Positions 36,814 through 47,958 of a DNA stretch of 64,000 nt are shown here, in pieces. How positions within the stretch are numbered: position 1 is the stretch's first letter; every line of letters begins with the position of its first letter. The translations under genes were made by a program, and so were the position numbers. The stretch comes from Argentina anserina (taxonomy: Eukaryota; Streptophyta; Magnoliopsida; Rosales; Rosaceae), in NCBI RefSeq assembly GCF_933775445.1, contig NC_065878.1, positions 4,486,001-4,550,000 of the forward strand. Reading direction: 5' to 3'. The notes beneath the pieces are model-generated. The model saw only the letters and a program-made list of their open reading frames with translations, did not search any database and was not told the DNA's origin.

Positions 36814-37566
36814 CATTAGAGATGGATCCCTAACTTTTACTACGAATTCATTGTGAATATTGTACATTTGTATATTCTTATTCTTATTCTTATTTCGTGT
36901 AACATATAGTAATGTATCTTAGGTTGTTGTTTTGGTGCTTGAGTGAATGATTGTTGTAGGTTGTAAATCGAACGGAATAGGTAAAGTCCCTTTTGTTAAT
37001 ATTAGCCTTAACCCTTCATGCTAGCTCTCGAGTTTGCATGAGGTCGAGGGCGGCTTTTATTAACACTTGGAGATTTGTCTAACACATGAGGTTAAGTCCA
37101 GCTGAGTAAGGGGCACGCTCTTTTATTACTCTGGTGCATGGGACCAAAATTGGATCTCAGAGAACTACTGACTGACATACATCTCGGTGATGGAGTCGAT
37201 AGGGAGTTCGCTCTCCGTAGTTCAACAAATGAGTCCTACCATGTTCACTATCTCTGATTGAGCTAAAGGCCTTCTGAAACAAAGACTTGATCTTGTGTCT
37301 AGGCATCCATACTTAGGCCGCACGTCCACCTTGATTTACAACTTAGAATCAATCGATCGTTCAATCATTGAAATAGCAAAAAGAACTTGTGATTTGTATG
37401 AACTTGTGAAAACGTAAAGAACTAACTCTTTATAAAATGACATAGTTGCCGTGCCCTTCCCCCATAAGTGTGCGTGTGTATGACTAAGGGAAGGCACGAA
37501 TTTTATGTATCCATTATGTATTCTTCATGGCTAACTCGTTACCTCTCATATAAACAGGTACTATGC
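36814..37566 (+). other. Athila copy 2, untranslated leader
   Basis: Matches the copy 1 leader. An upstream ATG at 37468 opens the same frame as gag, but copy 1 lacks that extension, so the conserved Met at 37567 is the likely start. Confidence 0.7.
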
Positions 37567-39735
37567 ATGTCCGAATTTTCTAAGAAGACACAAGAGCTCA
37601 AGGATCGAATTCAAGCACTTAGAGATTTGAACAACTCTTTCATAAGTAGACCTTTGAATTTCGAAACATCTCCAAGCAATTCAATCTTAAACTCTTCACC
37701 TAGATCAGAAGAAGAGGAAAATCTGTCCTTTCCATTCGTCTTCAATTCAGACTTAGACACAATTGCGGGCCGTGACATAATCCCTGTTGGTGCTCCAATG
37801 GCACTCAAGAATGCATTCATCCCTACTACCCCGGAATCACCTTCATGCATTGCTTTCACTCCACCTGATGAAGCTAACTTCTCCATTCCTGTTCAATTGC
37901 TTGGGCAGCTGCCTAAGTACTCTGGTTCTTCAATGGAAGACCCTAATGTTCACCTTAGGGAGTTCTTGGACATTTGCAAGCTCCAATCGATTCATCATCT
38001 TTCTCAAGAAGGCTTGAGGTTGCTTTTGTTCCCATTTACCCTTAAGGATGATGCTAAACGTTGGTTGTATTCTTTGCCTGCAAGAATCATCACTACATGG
38101 GACGAAATGACTAGGAGGTTCTTGAAGCAATTCTTCCCTGCTCAACTCACGAAAAGACTTAGGAGGGAGATTCAGAACTTCACTCAAAAAGATGGTGATT
38201 CACTCTATGAGGCTTGGGAAGAATTTCAGGAACTACAAAGGAAGTGCCCTCACCATGGTATTTCGTTGGATGACTTGGTGCAATTCTTCTATGAAGGACT
38301 CGACACCACCAATAAGAGCATGGTGGACTCGGCATGTGGCTGCACATTCATGAACAAAACCGGTCAAGAAGCTTACACCTTGATCGATGACTTGGCTGAC
38401 AACAATCGCCAATTTAGTTCCAAGGAGAAGAGAGGAAGCAAGAGCCGTGGGGTGTATGATGTTGATGCAAGGAATCAGATGGCGACTTTAGAAAGGAAGC
38501 TTGACGTGCTAGTCAAGGCATTCAATGGTTCGAGCATCAACCCTCAAGCATGCGGCATTTGTTCTTTCAAGGATCACACTACTGACAATTGTCCAAATGG
38601 TGCAATGACTGAAGAAGAGTTGAACTTTATGGGGCAACAAAGGCCTAGGTATGATCCATACTCGAACACATACAACCCTGGACTTAGAGATCATCCAAAT
38701 TTTCGTTGGAGCAACAATGCTCAACCATCCAATGCTCAAGGTCAAGGACCTCGTCCTTCAGGTTTGTTTGTGAGGCCTCAGGTACCTCAAGGTTCTGCTC
38801 CCTTTAACTCTAATGTTCATGGTTCGAATAATGCATCTTCACCTAATTATGATGAACTTTTGAAGTCTCTTGCTCAAGGGCAACAAAATCTAAACTCTGC
38901 TACTCAAGCTTTAGTTACAGGTCAACAAGCTCATTCTAAGGACATAACCGAGCTTAAGAAGCAGATGGGACAAGTGATCGATTTCATGGGCAAGATCCAT
39001 GAAGGAGGGAAGTTGCCGAGCCAAACTGAGCCTAATCCAAATGTAAAGGCCATGGTGACACGAAGTGGGAGGACTTTGGATGCTTCATTGCAACAACACA
39101 AGAAGGCCGTGCCTTCTAAAGGTAAAGAGGCCGAGAGTTACAATGTCAAAGACTTAGAGAAGGACCCTGCCTCCTCTAAAGCCAATAATGCCGTGCCTCT
39201 ACCAAAAGAAGATCATGCCGTGCATGACAAAGGTAAGGATCCTAACTCTAGTGGTTTGGTTTCAACTAATGATCTTCCTCGTGTTCCCTTCCTTAGTAGA
39301 TTTGCAAAGCAAAAGAAGGATGCCTCTGATCAAGCCATGCTCGACATTTTCAAGAAGGTGGAAGTGAACATGCCTCTTATTGAATGCATACAACAAAACC
39401 CTAAGTATGCTAAGTTTTTGAAAGAATTGTGCACCAACAAGAGGATGACTCGAGAGAAGGAGGTTGTCACAATGAGTGAGACGGTTTCTGCCGTGCTCCA
39501 AAGGAAGCTACCACCAAAGCTTAAGGATCCAGGGAGTTTTTCTATCCCTTGTACAATCGGAAACATGACATTTGAAAAGATAATGTTAGACTTAGGTGCA
39601 TCTATTAATGTAATGCCGCACTATATCTATGAGAACCTAGGTCTAGGTGATTTGAAACGTGATAATGTTGTGATTCGATTGGCTGATTGTTCCAACAAAG
39701 TCCCTTTGGGCTATGTTGAAGATGTTCTTGTGTAG
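37567..39735 (+). pseudogene. Athila gag-protease part of broken gag-pol, copy 2
   Basis: Starts with MSEFSKKTQ as in copy 1. It carries the Gag domain, the CCHC knuckle ([14 protein letters not shown]) near residue 330 and the protease Asp-Leu-Gly-Ala near 675. It ends at a TAG (39733-39735) where copy 1 has CAG (Gln), within the C-terminal part of the protease. A C-to-T transition explains it. A truncated Gag could still be made. Confidence 0.93.
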
Positions 39736-42666
39736 GTTTCGAGCTTGATCTTTCCTGCCGACTTCTATGTCATAGACATGGAGCCAACAGAGGCAGATGA
39801 CAAGGAGGTTCCTATCTTGTTAGGCCGCCCCTTCATGAGGACCGCAAGAACAAAAATAGATGTGTTTAGTGGATCACTCACCTTTGAGTTCGATGGTGAA
39901 GTGATTAGCTTCAACATCTTTGAAGCTATGAGGTATCCTCTTTCGGAGTTAAGTGATTGTTTTTCAGTTGATATACTTGATTCCCTTGCAGATAACTATC
40001 TAGATACCTTGACAAATGACGAGTTGGCACTCACTATTGCCCAAGGGGCCGGATTCACAAGTGATAGCTCGAACATTTCGGTGCTAGGAGCTAAGGATGC
40101 CGTGCCATCTTTCATTCATGAAACCGTCACCTCCCTTGAGGTTGCAAGTGAGGTAAGTTTTGTCTCTCCTAGTCCAATTCTCTTAACTACTAACAAGAAT
40201 CTTCCTTCTGTGGTGCAAGCTCCGAAGCTTGATCTTAAGGTTCTTCCGGACCACTTGAAGTATGCGTTTCTAGGAGAAGAGGATACATTGCCCGTGATCA
40301 TTTCATCTGCACTAAATGAGGAGCAAGAAGAGAGATTGATTGAAGTGTTGAAGAGACACAAGACGGCAATAGGATGGACCTTAGCCGACATCAAAGGGAT
40401 CAGTCCTACCATGTGTGTGCATCGAATATTGCTAGAAGATGGTGCCAAACCAACCAAGGAAGGTCAGAGACGCCTTCACCCACCAATGATGCAAGTTGTA
40501 AAGGATGAAATCACCAAGTTGCACGATTGTGGCGTGATCTACCCCATCTCGGATAGTAGGTGGATCTCTCCTATTCAAGTTGTGCCAAAGAAGTCAGGCA
40601 TCACGGTGGTGAAGAACAAGGACAACGAGTTGGTACCTCAAAGGACGGTGACCGGTCATAGAGTTTGTATTGACTATAGGAAGCTCAATGCGACAACAAG
40701 GAAGGATCACATGCCATTGCCATTCATTGATCAAATGCTTGAGAGGTTAGCTGGTCACTCTTTCTATTGCTTCCTTGATGGATATAGTGGATACAACCAA
40801 ATAAGTGTTGCGGAAGAAGATCAAGAGAAGACTACGTTCACATGCCCTTTTGGTACGTTTGCTTATCGTCGCATGCCTTTTGGTTTATGCAACGCCCCAG
40901 GTACGTTTCAACGTTGTATGTATCACATTTTCTCTGAGTATATTGGTTCTAAAATTGAAGTTTTCATGGATGATTTTTCTGTCTATGGTGAAGATTTCGA
41001 AACTTGCCTTGAAAATGTTGAACTAGTGCTTAAACGTTGTGAAGAAACTAACTTGGTTTTGAATTGGGAAAAATGTCACTTTATGGTCACGCAAGGCATT
41101 GTCTTAGGTCATATTGTTTCATCTAGAGGAATTGAGGTTGATAAGTCTAAAATAGATCTTGTGCGTCACTTACCCCTCCCCACAAGTGTGAGGGATGTTC
41201 GATCGTTTCTTGGACATGCAGGTTTCTATCGTAGGTTTATCAAGGATTTTTCCAAGATTGCGAGACCAATGAGTTCATTGCTTCAAAAGGACGTTCCCTT
41301 TCACTTTGATGATGATTGCAAGCATGCATTCGAGACTTTGAAGAAGCTCCTAACTTCAGCACCGATCATGGCACCGCCGGATTGGTCCTTACCATTCGAG
41401 TTAATGTGTGATGCCTCCGACTATGCAGTTGGAGCCGTGCTAGGGCAGAGGAAGGACAAGCAGCCCTACGCCATCTACTATGCCTCACGAACACTCAATG
41501 ATGCTCAACAAAACTACACCACCACTGAAAAAGAACTTCTTGCCGTGATCTTTGCTCTAGATAAGTTTCGTTCTTACTTACTTCAATCTAAAGTTATTGT
41601 TTACACTGACCATGCAGCTTTGAAGTATTTAATGACAAAAAAGGATGCCAAACCGAGATTGATTCGATGGATTCTTCTACTCCAAGAGTTTGATCTCGAG
41701 ATCAAGGACAAGAAGGGAAGTGACAATGTTGTGGCGGATCATTTGAGTCGTTTGGTGAGAGATGCCGAGCCCTTGGCCATCCAAGAGAGCTTTCCGGACG
41801 AGCAACTCTTTCGAGTTGAGGTAAGTGAGCCATGGTATGCAGATATTGTTAATTATCTTGTTTCTAAGCAATTTCCTGATACATTATCGCATGCACAAAA
41901 GAATAGACTCAAGGCATTAGCTAAGTATTATGTTTGGGATGAACCATACTTGTGGAAACATTGTGTTGATCAAATCATTAGGAGGTGTGTCCCTGAACAT
42001 GAACATCATTCTATACTTACGTTTTGCCATTCTGAATCTTGTGGAGGACATTTTGGTTCACGTAGGACTGCTCTTAAGGTGTTAGAATGTGGTTTCTTTT
42101 GGCCTACGATTTTCAAAGATGCATATCATTTTTGCATGACTTGTGATAGGTGCCAACGCATGGGAAACTTAGGATCTAGAGATCAAATGCCTATGACACC
42201 AATTATCTATGTCGAAATTTTTGATTGTTGGGGTATTGATTTCATGGGACCTTTTCCTAGCTCAAATGGTTTCTTATACATACTCGTTTGTGTTGACTAT
42301 GTTTCAAAATGGGTGGAAGCAAAGGCCACCCGGACTAATGACTCTCGAGTTGTTGCAGATTTCCTTCGTTCTAACATTTTCTCTAGGTTTGGTATGCCGA
42401 GAGTTATCATTAGTGATGGAGGATCTCACTTTTGCAACCGGACCATTGAGGCGTTGTTGAAGAAGTATGGAATTAAGCATAAGGTTGCTACGCCTTATCA
42501 CCCTCAAACAAGTGGACAAGTAGAGCTATCTAATCGTGAGATCAAGAAAATTTTGGAGAAGTCTGTTGGACCATCACGCAAGGATTGGTCTCAACGATTG
42601 GATGATGCTCTTTGGGCCTATAGGACGGCATACAAGACTCCCCTAGGCATGATTTTCGAATTTTAG
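39736..42666 (+). pseudogene. Athila pol part (RT, RNase H, integrase), copy 2, truncated
   Basis: Continues the copy 1 frame after the nonsense codon. It holds reverse transcriptase with Phe-Met-Asp-Asp near 40966-40977, RNase H ([13 protein letters not shown]), the integrase HHCC zinc domain and a complete DDE triad; the Glu codon near 42520 is intact here. At about 42650 the sequence jumps to what is 3' non-coding DNA in copy 1. This deletes about 690 bp that encode the integrase C-terminal DNA-binding part and the pol end. Five foreign codons are then read to a stop at 42664. Without its own start and integrase end this copy cannot be autonomous. Confidence 0.92.
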
Positions 42667-44261
42667 TGTCTTTTATGGTTCTGTTTTTCGATTTTTAAGT
42701 TGTTTAGTTGTTTTGTTTTTGTTTTGAGTCCTAGGTATGCCTTTGACTGTCTAGGATGAATTGATCTTTGAATTTATGGTTGATAGATGATCATGATATT
42801 GGAATGAACTTCATTGTTATTTGATGGTTAATCGATGTGTAGATTTTTTACGAACATGTAGTAGATGAGGATTTTGAAACTTAGGTACAGAATGAGCATG
42901 TTCCTTACTTGTTTGAATTCATGTAACCTATGTGAGATTCGAGCCATATATACTTGTGCCTTTCTTTGGAGAGTTTTTATTCTATCGTTTCTTGGCTTTA
43001 TAATCTCATTACATCTATTTTGATCAATTCATATGCCATAGAATTGCAATGAACTAGAGAATGCTAGAACTTACTTTGTGAAACTTTCAAAGCTTTATGT
43101 CATAATATACTCTGATTTTGAAAAGGATTGTTGGATCTTTTTAGGATTTCCACCACTTAAGCCAAAAAGCCGTATATCCCTATTTGAGCCCTGCGTGGGA
43201 CACCTTAGTATTAACCCCTTTGAGCCTACGTTAAGCCTTTTCTTTCATGACCAACATGTTATATCCTTACTTAGTATAGTTATATCTCTACCTTGTCTTT
43301 GAGGCTTGGCAGAGCCGATTCTTGGAGTTGATATGGAGTGATGATTTGATTCAAGTGTGGGGTTATGCTATTGTATGTATGTTATGCAATGAAAAGAGTA
43401 TGAAAAAGAGAAAAAAATGTGTATTGAAGCCGTGAGAAAAGAAAAGAAAAGAAAAGAAAAGATTCATGATACACGGCAAGAAAAGAAGAATGAAAAGTAT
43501 GATGAAGATCTCGGCATACATACTTGTTTATGTGAATTTGGAGTTTTGATGTATTTGTTGAAGGCTCAATAATGTTATACTTTAGCTTTTGTTCGTTTTC
43601 ACAATGTTTAAAGTGATGAATGGGTCCAACATGATGATATTTGGCCCTTGTTTTATGGAGTATGGCGACATAAGGTGGATGTTTTGCTCTGCTAAGTCTT
43701 AAGGATGACCTTTGTGATTCCCTTTACCTTGAAAAATATATCCATGCCGAGCCTAAGCCTATCCCTTTTCTAAAGATCCGCATGATTCTTAAAATGAGTA
43801 GCTCTTGATTTGTGGAGTTTGTTTCATAAGTAAGCTTATGGTTTGGGTTCATTTGTGCATATGATTGGTATCTTTCATGAGGTTTTCGATTTCACTATAG
43901 CTCTTGTGTGTGAAAAGCTTTTAAGCATATGCCATGTTCTTGAGAGAAAAGATTTGGAGTGCATATCCTTGGTGAGTTGAATTTGAACTTGTTTTGAACA
44001 TGTCGAGCTTAATTTCACCTTTGTTTCTACCATGTCTTACTTGTTAAACGAAATTTCATGTTTATTAACCATTGAATTCATCCTATCTATTTCGATTGAG
44101 TGTTATTCTTGATGCTATGAGTTTGAAGATCTCTGAGACAAAATGTTGAAGGCATTAGAATGTTGTGTCGTTAGTTATAGTTGTTTTGATTTTCGTTTTC
44201 TGTTTTGATTTTCGTTTTTAGTGTTTGCTAAGGGACTAGCAAAGTCTAACTGTGGGGTTGT
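42667..44261 (+). other. Athila copy 2, non-coding 3' region and polypurine tract
   Basis: No open frame of note and no env-like gene. An AAAAG-rich repeat stretch lies near 43435-43465. The region ends in the G-rich tract TGTGGGGTTGT at 44251-44261, directly before the 3' LTR. Confidence 0.7.
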
Positions 44262-45827
44262 TGATAGGAGCACAAAGTGTGACGTTCTTAATGTATATAT
44301 GCCCTATTCTTATGCTTTGTTACTTCTTATTTAGTTGTTTTAGGTTCATATTTGATATATGTATGTTCTAGGTAGAGCTATTTCGAACTTAGATGATTTG
44401 ATGATGAAATTGTGCTAAGTGTTAGAACTCCTGATTGAGCTAGGATTCCTTACTCGACTAGGACTCTACTTTCCTATTTTCACTCTTTCCTATTCCTTAA
44501 TCGACGATTTCTTTTCAGGAAAGACAAATCATATTTGGAAAGAAAGGAGAGTTGCCGAGTTGCATTCCTAGTTGAACAAGGAAATCATATTCGAGTTGAA
44601 GAAGGAGAAGAGGAGGCCGGCCTAGCTACTCCTAGTTGGACCAAGAGATTGCCGAGCTGCCTTTAGAGATCTCCCTATTGGACTTGGTTTCCTACATCAA
44701 GTTGGATATGGAGTACATAAATCAAATCCATAACAAAGAGGATTTCAGTTTCCCAATTGGATTCTATTTCCTTTTGGCACGCAAGAAGGCTTCTTAAACT
44801 TCTATATATAGAGGCCGGCCTCTCCATTCAGCAACATCATCAACCCTACACAAAAACACAGCCATAAGCTCTGCCGAATTCATCCTTCACCATTCCAAGA
44901 AATCCTAAAACCGATTCCATCATTCCCCACCTATCAATAGCCTTCAAACACGCTTGTGAAGGAGGTTTCATCCATAGAAGTCTCGGCTACACTTGTGGAT
45001 TGCTTGATTTATAAAGTGTAACCATGATTCACTCTTGTTTAATTTCGGGTTTGGTTTTGTTCTTGGTCATGGATGAAGTTGCGATTTGTTTAGAGTAGTC
45101 TTGTATCAATTTTGTCTATGAAATAGCTACTTGATTCAATTTATATAGAGGATTCGAAAATTATGTTTTGGTTTTATGATTTTCGGGTTTTGGTTTCTGC
45201 CGAACCTAGCTTTTGAACAATTTCGATGCCTATGTGTTATGACTATGCTTGTAGCATGATATTTAGGTTGTTGGATTAAAGACTTATGCTAAGAACATGT
45301 TTATTCTTGTTTATGTGATTTTCGATTTGCATGGTTGTTGGTTAAGTAAGTGACATACTTGATGAATTCAATGTGCATGGCTTTGGGATTACATGATTAA
45401 GATGAACATGTTAGAATTTCGATTATTGCTGCTTGGTTGTGATTGAATGTGTTAAGTGTCTATGTGTTTAGGTTACTGCTTAGAACCCTAAATGCATGAT
45501 CCATCCATGGTTGCTCAATGTATGTCTCGGCATGATTCAATAAGAAGTTGTAGAACTTAGTTCGATTCCCTCTATGTGAGTTGTTTTGGTGATTGTTTGT
45601 GTGTTGGTTGGTTGATCACATGTATATATTAGTTTAGGTTTTCTTTACTGTTTTTATGATTCAAACCAAAATCTATATCAAACTTTAAAACCCTTTATGA
45701 ATTCGTGTAAGTATTGTGATCCTAAGCCCTGGCTGGATCCCCGGTTTGTGAACGATACCCTCTTGCTTTATACTACTATGATGTGTTCAGGGTTAAATAT
45801 TGATGTCGAGTAATCGAGCATTCATCA
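44262..45827 (+). repeat. Athila copy 2, 3' LTR
   Basis: 1,566 bp, almost identical to 35227-36791. I see differences such as CCAAGAAATCC for CCAATAAATCC and one extra A near 45669. Confidence 0.96.
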
Positions 45828-45832
45828 TTGAG

Positions 45833-45983
45833 TCCACGAGCTAATACCATAGCTCATTTACTTACTTTCCACGTGTCTTTCTCAAAGGTAGTACGACATC
45901 CTTCATCATCCAACTGACCCATAGAAACCAAGTTTCTTGTCAACCGTGGAATGTGTCTAACATTCGTCAAAGTCCATATTGTG
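45833..45983 (-). pseudogene. copia pre-integrase fragment (minus), continuation of the left remnant
   Basis: On minus it reads TNVRHIPRLTRNLVSMGQLDDEG as two adjoining blocks (TNVRHIPRLTRNL, VSMGQLDDEG), the segment just before the pre-integrase zinc motif in Tnt1-type elements. It joins in sense to 35226 and below once Athila copy 2 is removed. It ends abruptly near 45983, where plus-oriented copia RNase H sequence begins. Confidence 0.85.
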
Positions 45984-46430
45984 GCAAGGGCAAGTGACTT
46001 TGCCGACGATGGAGTCACAATATGTAGCAGTCTCAGAGGCTGGTAAGGAGATGGTGTGGCTAAAAGATCTCTTGGAGAAATTGGGTAAAAAGAAGAAGAT
46101 TTGTGCTTTGCACAGTAATAGTCAAAGTGCAATTCACTTGGCAAAAAACCTTGTTTTTCATTCAAAGACTAAACACATTCCTATTAAGTATCACTGCATA
46201 AGAGAGCTCGTGGAGAATGGAGTGTTGCAATTGTTGAAGATTCAAGGAAGTGAAAATCCTGCGGACATGTTGACTAAGTCTGTGCCAATAGGTAAACTGA
46301 AGCTATGCTTGGCTTCAGTTGGTCTCCAAACCTGAAGAGGGAGATGTTGGATATGGTGGGTTTCGAGTTGTTATGATTGAAGAGTGTTGAAGATTGTTGC
46401 TACTGGTGAAATCGGCTCCAAGTGGAAGAT
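45984..46430 (+). pseudogene. copia RNase H C-terminus and 3' end, plus orientation
   Basis: Reads GQVTLPTMESQYVAVSEAG, then SQSAIHLAKN and ADMLTKSVPIGKLKLCLASV, ending TGA at 46333-46335. It is the same RNase H end as the left remnant but on the opposite strand and better preserved, with Trp where the left copy has a stop. The purine-rich tract AAGTGGAAGAT leads into the LTR. The junction with the minus fragment lies at a shared GCAAGGGCAAG stretch. Confidence 0.88.
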
Positions 46431-46657
46431 TGTTAGGTTTGTGGATCCGATTCCACTTAGGATAAGGATTCATTAGATCTTGATCAAAGAAGGAACACTT
46501 TGGTGGTTTCCTACTTGGTAATGGTTTATATGTCTATTGGGAATTGGTTTCCAATGACTTATAGGTTTCAGGTTTAGACATCTATAAATAGGGACATAGG
46601 TAGCAGTAGTTAGATATCAAGGTAAAACACAAAGAGCAAGTGAGGTCTTGAGAGTTG
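46431..46657 (+). repeat. truncated copia LTR, plus orientation
   Basis: Matches the first 227 bases of the 358-bp LTR at 31994-32351 in inverted orientation, beginning TGTTAGGTTTG and breaking off after CTTGAGAGTTG. What follows is unrelated and GC-richer. Confidence 0.88.
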
Positions 46658-47958
46658 TCGCCATGTCCTCAGGACATGGGAGGCTCCGCGGGGGAGTCGA
46701 GTAGGCAGGGTCACCTCCAAGGGGAGGACTAAACGAGGATCCATGGTAAAGTCCAAGACGAGAGATCCGGCGCGAAGCATTGTTGAGCGATCTTTAGGAA
46801 CTCCTTTCATGGCTCAGGCATCGCGGGCGTACAAGGGTTACGCGGGCCGCAAGTGGGAATCCCGTGTACGAGGACCGCAAGTGGGAATCCCGTGTACGAG
46901 GACATACACCAAGATTGGTGGGGGAGGTTGTCACGTCCCGTTTTTCGGGAGTGTCTACTGTGGGCATCGCTAGTTATATGAGCTTCATGGACGTGTGAGA
47001 TTGCTCCAAGATTAGAAGGTGTGGGTGATATATAGTTGCTCCTTCCTACGGCTTCAGGCAGGCCGACAAGTTTGTGGAGCTTGTCGCTAATCGAGGACTT
47101 AACGTCGAAGAATGGAGTTGGCCGCCCTACACACTGGTCGGGGTCTAGAGCCGATCCCCTGATGAGCCCAAAGCAGGGCGTAACCAGTGCATTGCCCCGT
47201 TGGATAAGGCTGGCTCCATAGAGATGAAGTGCCGCATGGACCAAGTATAACAGCCGAATGACTAGGTCCGTGACAATATGCTTTGTAGTCGAGGGTAACA
47301 TCAACTTAAACTTGATGAAGAAATTGGGTTGATTTGCAAATATTGCCTTCATGTGCACCGGAGGTCAAGTATGTGGTACCAGACTTTGTAAGTCCTGCAA
47401 TTATTTTCATTTATTGAGATCGGTCATCCTAGCTGTCAGTTGCTCTTTGAGCTAAAATCACTGTGCTATTGCGATTATACTGAATATAGTGCTTTATGTT
47501 CTGTTGGTACGTGCCTCACTACGTAGTATGCTTCGTTTTGTTAATCCAGAAGGCCTGAAAGGCTTGCGTCATGTAGCTGGGATTCTTCGGAATCATCAGA
47601 GCTGTATTTCTATTCCTTTTTCCTTTAAAATGCCTAAGTTTCTCTGAATTTGACAACATATTTATAGTTCACGTTGCGACCAGAAGAGTTGTAACCATTT
47701 TTTTATTATCTTAAATTGTTATAATTCTTATTTCTATTGTATATACATATAATTATTATTTTGTATCGGTGATGATCCAGCATGTTTGGACTTGACAATT
47801 GACCTTTCCTTTTCTTATGTCAATGGCCTTATTTTATTTTTCTCCCTTCAATTTACTTCACAGTGCTCTGTTAAAATGTAGAAAGGGATAGAAATTAAGT
47901 ACAAGCATCACACTAGAAATATACATATATACATATAGAGGCCGGATTAGGAGCGAAC
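46658..47958. other. unassigned region between copia and solo LTR
   Basis: 46658-47380 is GC-richer than its surroundings. It contains a near-perfect 19-base palindrome (46661-46679) and a 28-bp direct tandem duplication (46847-46902), with no recognisable protein. 47380-47950 is AT-rich. The GC-rich block is probably part of another decayed element, but I cannot name it. The last five bases, CGAAC (47954-47958), are the left target duplication of the solo LTR. Confidence 0.5.
46847..46902. repeat. 28-bp tandem duplication
   Basis: Two perfect adjacent copies of a unit beginning CCGCAAGTGGGAATCCCGTG. Confidence 0.92.

Larger units (their letters stand above)
35227..45827 (+). mobile_element. 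Athila-type Ty3/gypsy LTR retrotransposon, copy 2, inside the copia remnant
   Basis: 10,601 bp on plus, with LTRs at 35227-36791 and 44262-45827. The 5-bp target duplication TTGAG is at 35222-35226 and 45828-45832. The layout matches copy 1: tRNA-Asp primer site, leader, gag-pol, non-coding 3' part, G-rich tract, LTR. It is defective: a nonsense codon at 39733 splits gag-protease from the rest, and about 690 bp are missing at the pol end. The two LTRs differ by only about three substitutions and one indel by eye, so this insertion is very recent. Confidence 0.96.
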
